The position numbers and the translations under genes were made by a program. The notes beneath the pieces were generated by a model, which saw only the letters and a list, made by a program, of their open reading frames with translations, did not search any database and had not been told where the DNA came from. A stretch of 9,998 bases of DNA. Source: Pseudomonas sp. UBA5782 (GTDB lineage Bacteria > Pseudomonadota > Gammaproteobacteria > Pseudomonadales > Pseudomonadaceae). The stretch spans positions 459 through 10,456 of the forward strand of contig DIEE01000114.1 in NCBI GenBank assembly GCA_002418465.1, written 5' to 3'. Below are positions 6,242 through 9,998 of the stretch, piece by piece. The number at the start of each line of letters is the position of its first letter. Within the stretch, counting starts at the first letter, position 1.

Positions 6242-6247
6242 TTAGGC
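6172..6247 (+). repeat. attC2 recombination site
   Basis: This 76-bp attC has R'' GGCTAAC (6172-6178) and R' GTTAGGC (6241-6247). L boxes are visible as GCTCAAAGC (6184-6192) against GCTTAATC (6233-6240), with unpaired bases on the left strand. The terminal stem is GGGACCGGC/GCCGGCCCC (6219-6239 region), with one mismatch. Confidence 0.82.
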
Positions 6248-6803
6248 CCAATAATCGAGCAATATATGACCGAAAGAGATACACACAAATCAGCTCATGC
6301 GACAGTCGACGTAACACCTGCGTCTTCCAGGGAGCTATGGTCGGGAATCCACCTGAGTGCGTCCCTGTTGTGGCGCATTTTTGTTCTTCAAATCGCCTTG
6401 TCTATTCCTTTGGTGCTGCTTTTCGCTAGCTCAGGGGTCTCATCTACTCCAACTTTTGTGCTGCTTAAGCCGAGCATCGTTTATCTCTTCATCTGTGTTG
6501 TTTTGGCTTCTTCTCTTCTGTTCATTAGAAAAGGCCTCTTTTATCTGGTCTGGGGTGAGCGAATGAAAGTAGCCCCTAGTTTTTTCAAGAGATTTACATG
6601 GGCACTTTGTGCACTTTATCTGGTCCTTGGGCTGGCCAATTTCTGCGTCGCATTTCTTGCACCAGTCGATGTTTGGATAAATTACAAACTGTTTATCCCG
6701 TTTCCTTGCATCGTTCTGTTCTGCCTTCTCGCTCCGCGCTTTATTTGCGACGCCTAACCAATCACCCTACCGCACGCCTGGCGGCGCCCGTTAATTCAAA
6801 GAG
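6242..6803 (+). mobile_element. Gene cassette 3 (membrane protein)
   Basis: This is a 562-bp cassette from TTAGGC to the G of GTTAGAC. G plus TTAGGC is the exact complement of its R'' GCCTAAC (6752-6758). As in cassette 2, the gene's TAA stop lies within R''. It is the last intact cassette of the array. Confidence 0.87.
6266..6757 (+). CDS. Hypothetical four-helix inner-membrane protein
   Basis: I do not recognise the family of this 163-residue protein. A hydrophilic ~30-residue N-terminus rich in Thr, Ser and His precedes four predicted membrane helices, roughly residues 34-56, 68-87, 111-133 and 141-161. Between helices 2 and 3 is a basic, aromatic stretch (IRKGLFYLVWGERMKVAP, 87-104), suggesting a cytoplasmic loop. 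No catalytic motif is visible. Cysteines at 77, 115, 127, 148 and 153 lie in or next to helices. The ATG at 6266 has only a weak ribosome-binding site. The ORF ends in the attC R'' box, which confirms it as the cassette gene. Codon use is AT-richer than the flanking receptor genes. Possible roles include a small transporter-like protein, a membrane-stress protein or an immunity protein for a membrane toxin; none is demonstrable. Confidence 0.75.
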   Translation: MTERDTHKSAHATVDVTPASSRELWSGIHLSASLLWRIFVLQIALSIPLVLLFASSGVSSTPTFVLLKPSIVYLFICVVLASSLLFIRKGLFYLVWGERMKVAPSFFKRFTWALCALYLVLGLANFCVAFLAPVDVWINYKLFIPFPCIVLFCLLAPRFICDA

Positions 6804-6809
6804 TTAGAC
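6752..6809 (+). repeat. attC3 recombination site (short, weak arms)
   Basis: At 58 bp this is near the lower size limit for attC. R'' is GCCTAAC (6752-6758) and R' is GTTAGAC (6803-6809). A small central stem CCGC/GCGG is visible, but the L boxes pair poorly and no clean extrahelical base pattern can be drawn. It may be partly degenerate. Confidence 0.7.
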
Positions 6810-6900
6810 GCTATTTATTCCAAGGAACCTGCACAACATGGAAGTTGAATCAGTCACCGCACATTTGGTGTGGGTGACCGGAAAACTTGCCGTGATTCCC
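6804..6900 (+). pseudogene. Truncated gene cassette 4
   Basis: A new cassette start, TTAGAC, follows attC3. A ribosome-binding-like AAGGAA precedes ATG 6838, which opens a frame beginning MEVESVTAHLVWVTGKLAVI. The frame then runs, with a change to GC-rich composition, into the 3' flank of the esterase gene. An intact cassette starting TTAGAC should end with R'' GTCTAAC. I see none downstream, and no other attC before 6969. The 3' part of the gene and its attC are therefore missing. The exact break is not visible; ~6900 is an estimate from composition. Confidence 0.6.
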
Positions 6901-6930
6901 GTGCGGGCGATGGATTGGCGGGGCGGGACT

Positions 6931-6962
6931 GAACGGCGCCGGCCATGTTGCCGGCGCCGTTC
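6931..6962 (-). terminator. Strong hairpin at the 3' end of the esterase gene
   Basis: GAACGGCGCCGGC (6931-6943) and GCCGGCGCCGTTC (6950-6962) are perfect complements with a 6-nt loop, a 13-bp GC-rich stem seven bases past the esterase stop codon. There is no T-run on either strand, so it may be a Rho-independent-like terminator without U-tract or an mRNA 3'-end stabiliser. It also faces transcription arriving from the integron. Confidence 0.6.
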
Positions 6963-6968
6963 GCGCGT

Positions 6969-8579
6969 TTACTTCTTCGGACCCCACACCCAATCGATGT
7001 TGTCATCCCTCAACGTCTTCGGCTGCACCGCCACCCAGTTCGCCGCATCGTTCACGTCGCCCTTGCCGGTGTAGTGCGCCACGCCCGGATAGGCCACCAG
7101 CGGCCGCGTGCGCAGCACCTTGTCGCCGGCCATCTGGGTGGCGACGATGCGCTCCGGTGCCTGGCCCCTCTCCACCCAGTCGACGATGGAATCGAGCATG
7201 TCGAAGGTGTTCGGCGCGTTGCCACCGCGGCAGTGGAACATCCCCGGCACCATGAACACCCGCGCCCACTGCTTGGTCTTCTCCAGCCCGCCCGAGGCGC
7301 TGGTCAGCTTGGCGTAGTAGTCGAGGGTGCCGAACGGCGGCACGGTCGGGTCGGCCCAGCCGTGGTAGAGCATCAGCTTGCCGCCACGGGCGCGGAAGGT
7401 GGCGAGGTCAGGTGCATGGTGCGGTTCCACCGGATCGTAGAAACGCGCCATTTCCTCCAGCTTGGCCATGTCCTTGTCGTAGTCGAAATGACGGTAGTCG
7501 TAGCTCGCCGGATCGTCGGGGAAACCCAGGTAGCCGTAGCCCTTGGAGAAGCCCAGGCGCAGGCCGCCCGGATCGTCCCAGGCCAGCTCGCTGCCGAATG
7601 CGCGGTGACCGGGAATCAGCCGCTCGCCCTTCGCGTTGCGCGGGCCATCGTAGAGTTTGAGCGCCACGCCGACCTGTTCGCCGGTGAGGCAGTTGGCGCC
7701 GTCCTTGCCCTTGGGGCATTGCACGCCGCGCACGTCGAAGTCGCAGTCGCGCGGTTCCATGAGGATGCCGTCGACCACCCCGTCGAGCTTGTCGCAACGC
7801 GCCAGCACGGCGTCGTTGAGCACTTTCAGCTTGGCCGGGGTGAACACCGCGGAACCGTCGTCGCGCAGCAACTGGCGCATGTCCCAGGCGTTGGCGATGG
7901 CGCCCTGGCGTACCGGGAAGGCCGCGTCGCCGCCGATGATGCCGTCGAAGTCCGCCGGGTAGCGCTGCGCCGCCGACATCGCCTCGCGGCCGCCGGTGGA
8001 GCAGCCGCGCAGGTACGAGTGGTGCGGGCGCTTGCCGTAGTAGCGCTCGGCGAGTGCCTTGGCCAGCACCGACATCACGTGGGTCGAGCGGTAGGCGTAA
8101 TCCACCCGCAGGCCCGGTTCGGTGGCCCACAGCGGCGTGCCGGCGACCGTGCCGACGTGGCCCATGTTGTTCGCCGAGACCATGAAGTCGCGGCCGAGGC
8201 CGTCGTTGCAGGCCTCCGAATTGACCAGCCCGCAGTAGCCACCGCAGCCGGCCTGCAGGTAACGGCCGTTCCAGCTGGCGGTGGGCAGGCGCATCTCGAA
8301 CTGGATCTGCGGCTGGATGTAGCCGACCACCTTGCAGTACTCCGGCAGCTTGTCCGAGGCGGGAACCACCTCGGCCAGGCTGATCACCGAGGGCGCGCCG
8401 TCCAGCGCCGTCAGGTCGAGTTTTTCCAGCGCCTTGCAGTCCATGGTCGCCGGGCTGGCGCCGGGCGATACCTGCGCGGCGCTGGCTGCGAGGGGCGATA
8501 GCAGGGCGATCAGGCCCAGCGCGAGGCTGCCGGCCAGCGCCGCGAGGCGTCGGCGCAGCGTTGCGTTGAATGCGTGCAT
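6969..8579 (-). CDS. Tannase/feruloyl esterase family protein (secreted)
   Basis: This 536-residue α/β-hydrolase of the tannase/feruloyl esterase family cleaves ester bonds of gallate or hydroxycinnamate esters. An N-terminal signal peptide (RR at 10-11, hydrophobic core 12-31, ASA before AQV near 34) points to export. The nucleophile motif GCSTGG (192-197) gives S194, flanked by C193. The acid is D410 (HGWADPTVPP) and the histidine is H449 in MFHC, next to C450. C193-C450 is the disulfide expected from the family's CS-D-HC arrangement. The segment RCDKLDGVVDGILMEPRDC (261-279) is the family calcium-binding loop between the core and the lid (~280-385). Length and motifs are normal, so the gene looks functional. 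AGGAGA lies 7 bp before ATG 8579. It starts 22 bp after the receptor stop codon on the same strand, which suggests an operon for importing and hydrolysing a phenolic ester. Substrate is not predictable from sequence alone. Confidence 0.92.
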   Translation of the reverse strand: MHAFNATLRRRLAALAGSLALGLIALLSPLAASAAQVSPGASPATMDCKALEKLDLTALDGAPSVISLAEVVPASDKLPEYCKVVGYIQPQIQFEMRLPTASWNGRYLQAGCGGYCGLVNSEACNDGLGRDFMVSANNMGHVGTVAGTPLWATEPGLRVDYAYRSTHVMSVLAKALAERYYGKRPHHSYLRGCSTGGREAMSAAQRYPADFDGIIGGDAAFPVRQGAIANAWDMRQLLRDDGSAVFTPAKLKVLNDAVLARCDKLDGVVDGILMEPRDCDFDVRGVQCPKGKDGANCLTGEQVGVALKLYDGPRNAKGERLIPGHRAFGSELAWDDPGGLRLGFSKGYGYLGFPDDPASYDYRHFDYDKDMAKLEEMARFYDPVEPHHAPDLATFRARGGKLMLYHGWADPTVPPFGTLDYYAKLTSASGGLEKTKQWARVFMVPGMFHCRGGNAPNTFDMLDSIVDWVERGQAPERIVATQMAGDKVLRTRPLVAYPGVAHYTGKGDVNDAANWVAVQPKTLRDDNIDWVWGPKK

Positions 8580-8601
8580 GTCGTTCTCCTGGCTGTGACG
8601 G

Positions 8602-9998
8602 TCAGAACTTGTGGGTGAAGTTCGCCGCCATGGTGCGACCGGCCGAGGGCAGGACCAGCACCGAGTCGAAGGTGTCGGCCGAGGTGAAGTACTCCTCGTT
8701 GAACAGGTTGTTCACCGAGAACAGCGCCGACCACTCGTCCGTGCGATAGCCCAGCGAACCGTTCCACACCGTGTAGGCCGGCAGCTTGATGGTCTCCAGG
8801 TTGTCGGCCCAGGTCTCGTCGGCCCAGGTGAAGCCGAGGCTGGCGGTCATGTGGCCGCGGAACAGCGGTTGGGTGTAGTTGCCGTAGACGCTGGCGACGT
8901 ATTCCGGCACGCCGCCGCGATCCCATTCGCCACCGAGCATCGAGCCGGTATTGAAGAAGCGGTAGCCGTAGACCTGCGACGGATCGAGCCCGTAGGCGGC
9001 AGCCACGGCGGCGCCGTTGAGCACGGTGAAGGGAGCGCCCTTCTCTTTCACGCTGAGCTTGCTGCCGGCGACGCTCATCGAGAAGCGCTCGTTGATCAGC
9101 CAGCGCAGTTCGGCCTCGTAGCCCTTGCTGTTGACCAGGATGGTGTTGCCGCTCTGCGAATCGGCGTAGCTGCGTTCCTGATCGAAGTACGCCAGCGCGG
9201 CGTAGACCTGCCCGTTCGGGCTGCTGTACTTGATGCCGTACTCGTCCAGTTCCGAATCCTGCAGGTAGGCGCCGCTCTGGATGTCGCCGACCGAGATGTC
9301 GCCGATCTGGTTGGTCTGCAGCGAACCGGCGGTGGCGTGGGTGATGTAGGGGATGAAGCCCCACGGCGTGCGGTACGACAGGCTGACGTTGTAGGAATCG
9401 GTGCTGCCGGTGTCGCTGTACCAGTCCGGCTTGCCGTCGCCGTTGGCGTCGCTCACCAGGCGGCCGTCGGTGGCATGCGCCTTGTCCGCCGAGCGCACGT
9501 CGAAGTAGTCGAAGCGGTAGCCCAGCAACAGGTTCCACTCGCGCCAGTTGATGTCGGTCATGGCGAACGCGCCGCTGTTTTTCGACAGCGAGTTGTTCTC
9601 CACGTTGTAGTTGCGCAGGTACTCGCCATTGCCCAGGTTGACGTTGCCGCTGTGGCCGATGTCGAAGCTGTCGTTGGGCGTGGCGCCGACCGACACGTCG
9701 CGGCGGTCGAGGATCTGGTCGTCCTGCGCCTTCCGGTTCACCGCGCTGTAGTAGCGGTAGTTGACGCCCATCACGTTGGCCGCGGTGACCTCGCCGAGCT
9801 GGATCGGGAAGCTCAGGCTCAGGCGGTCCTCCCAGGTGTAGGCGTGGTAGTTGCCGGTGAAGCCGTTGTCGCTGTACTTCAGGTGGTTGTTGCTGTCGTA
9901 GAACATCTGGTTCTTCACTTCCCAGTCGTCGCCCAGGCTCCAGATCTGGTCGAAGTAACCGGTGAAGGTCTCGGTTTGGCCGATGTCTCGTTTCGAGG
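8602..9998 (-). CDS. TonB-dependent outer-membrane receptor (paralog 2, C-terminal part)
   Basis: The reading frame runs off the right edge (first full codon ends at 9996). About 464 C-terminal residues are visible, corresponding to residues ~366-830 of the receptor at 175-2667; signal peptide, TonB box and plug lie outside. The barrel aligns with paralog 1 along its whole visible length (WEDRLSLSFP, GVNYRYY, DRRDVSVGATPNDSFD, NNLFNEEYFTSADTFDSVLV) and ends in THKF, an aromatic terminal residue suited to outer-membrane insertion. The Asp-rich loop is conserved as DANGDGKPD (9424-9450). The esterase gene follows after 22 bp, probably in the same transcript. This receptor is the likely importer of the ester, or of a product, handled by that enzyme. 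An internal GTG at 9916-9918 is not a start, as similarity continues upstream of it. Confidence 0.9.
   Translation of the reverse strand, partial: SKRDIGQTETFTGYFDQIWSLGDDWEVKNQMFYDSNNHLKYSDNGFTGNYHAYTWEDRLSLSFPIQLGEVTAANVMGVNYRYYSAVNRKAQDDQILDRRDVSVGATPNDSFDIGHSGNVNLGNGEYLRNYNVENNSLSKNSGAFAMTDINWREWNLLLGYRFDYFDVRSADKAHATDGRLVSDANGDGKPDWYSDTGSTDSYNVSLSYRTPWGFIPYITHATAGSLQTNQIGDISVGDIQSGAYLQDSELDEYGIKYSSPNGQVYAALAYFDQERSYADSQSGNTILVNSKGYEAELRWLINERFSMSVAGSKLSVKEKGAPFTVLNGAAVAAAYGLDPSQVYGYRFFNTGSMLGGEWDRGGVPEYVASVYGNYTQPLFRGHMTASLGFTWADETWADNLETIKLPAYTVWNGSLGYRTDEWSALFSVNNLFNEEYFTSADTFDSVLVLPSAGRTMAANFTHKF

Noticed and set aside
6945..8501. 518-residue open frame on the plus strand
   Set aside because: It is antisense to the esterase, which has signal peptide, catalytic triad and calcium loop. 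The antisense reading is low-complexity and has no motif.
8510..9538. 342-residue minus-strand frame
   Set aside because: It is an out-of-frame shadow of the second receptor and the start of the esterase; the true frames are defined by strong homology.
9916..9918. GTG start for the second receptor
   Set aside because: The frame stays open to the window edge, and 26 upstream codons align with paralog 1 (TGYFDQIWSLGDDWE against TAYFDLIRDLGDGWE), so this is an internal Val.

Overview
The window looks like chromosome from a high-GC gammaproteobacterium, most likely a xanthomonad (Xanthomonadaceae/Rhodanobacteraceae). The evidence is GC-rich flanking genes with long antisense shadow frames, several outer-membrane TonB-dependent receptors next to an aromatic esterase, and a family of GC-rich palindromic repeats that I associate with that order. 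No search was run, so the genus is not assigned.

Layout, left to right. Positions 1-126 (minus) hold the 5' end of a DHA2-type (EmrB/QacA-like) MFS transporter. Positions 175-2667 (minus) hold a complete 830-residue TonB-dependent receptor. Positions 2668-3000 are its upstream region, with an operator-like cluster of ATTAGT/ACTAAT half-sites at the far end. Positions 3027-4003 contain no credible gene. They are a mosaic of palindromes dominated by an imperfect ~840-bp inverted repeat (3086-3921), with a terminator for the next gene embedded at 3925-3954.

Positions 4056-6900 are a small chromosomal integron. It has an integron integrase (4056-5021, minus), a short attI region, and three intact promoterless cassettes on the plus strand: a SUKH/SMI1-like protein, a DUF6228-like small protein and a four-helix membrane protein. 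A fourth cassette has lost its 3' half and its attC. Cassette borders can be proved internally, because the first six bases of each intact cassette, preceded by G, are the exact reverse complement of its own terminal R'' box. The integrase keeps Lys, His, Arg, His and Tyr of the tyrosine-recombinase active site, but the box I catalytic Arg is Gly137 (GGT where CGT is expected). The array may therefore be frozen.

From 6931 to the right edge (minus) lies a second receptor locus: a 13-bp-stem hairpin, a tannase/feruloyl esterase family protein (6969-8579), and 22 bp upstream of it the C-terminal part of a second TonB-dependent receptor (8602-9998, runs off the window). The two receptors are clear paralogs in the same orientation, so the integron and repeat block lie between two homologous arms.

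Functionally, the receptor-esterase pair suggests uptake and hydrolysis of plant phenolic esters (gallate or hydroxycinnamate esters). The integron carries unrelated, AT-richer accessory genes, at least one of which belongs to a family known for immunity against polymorphic toxins.
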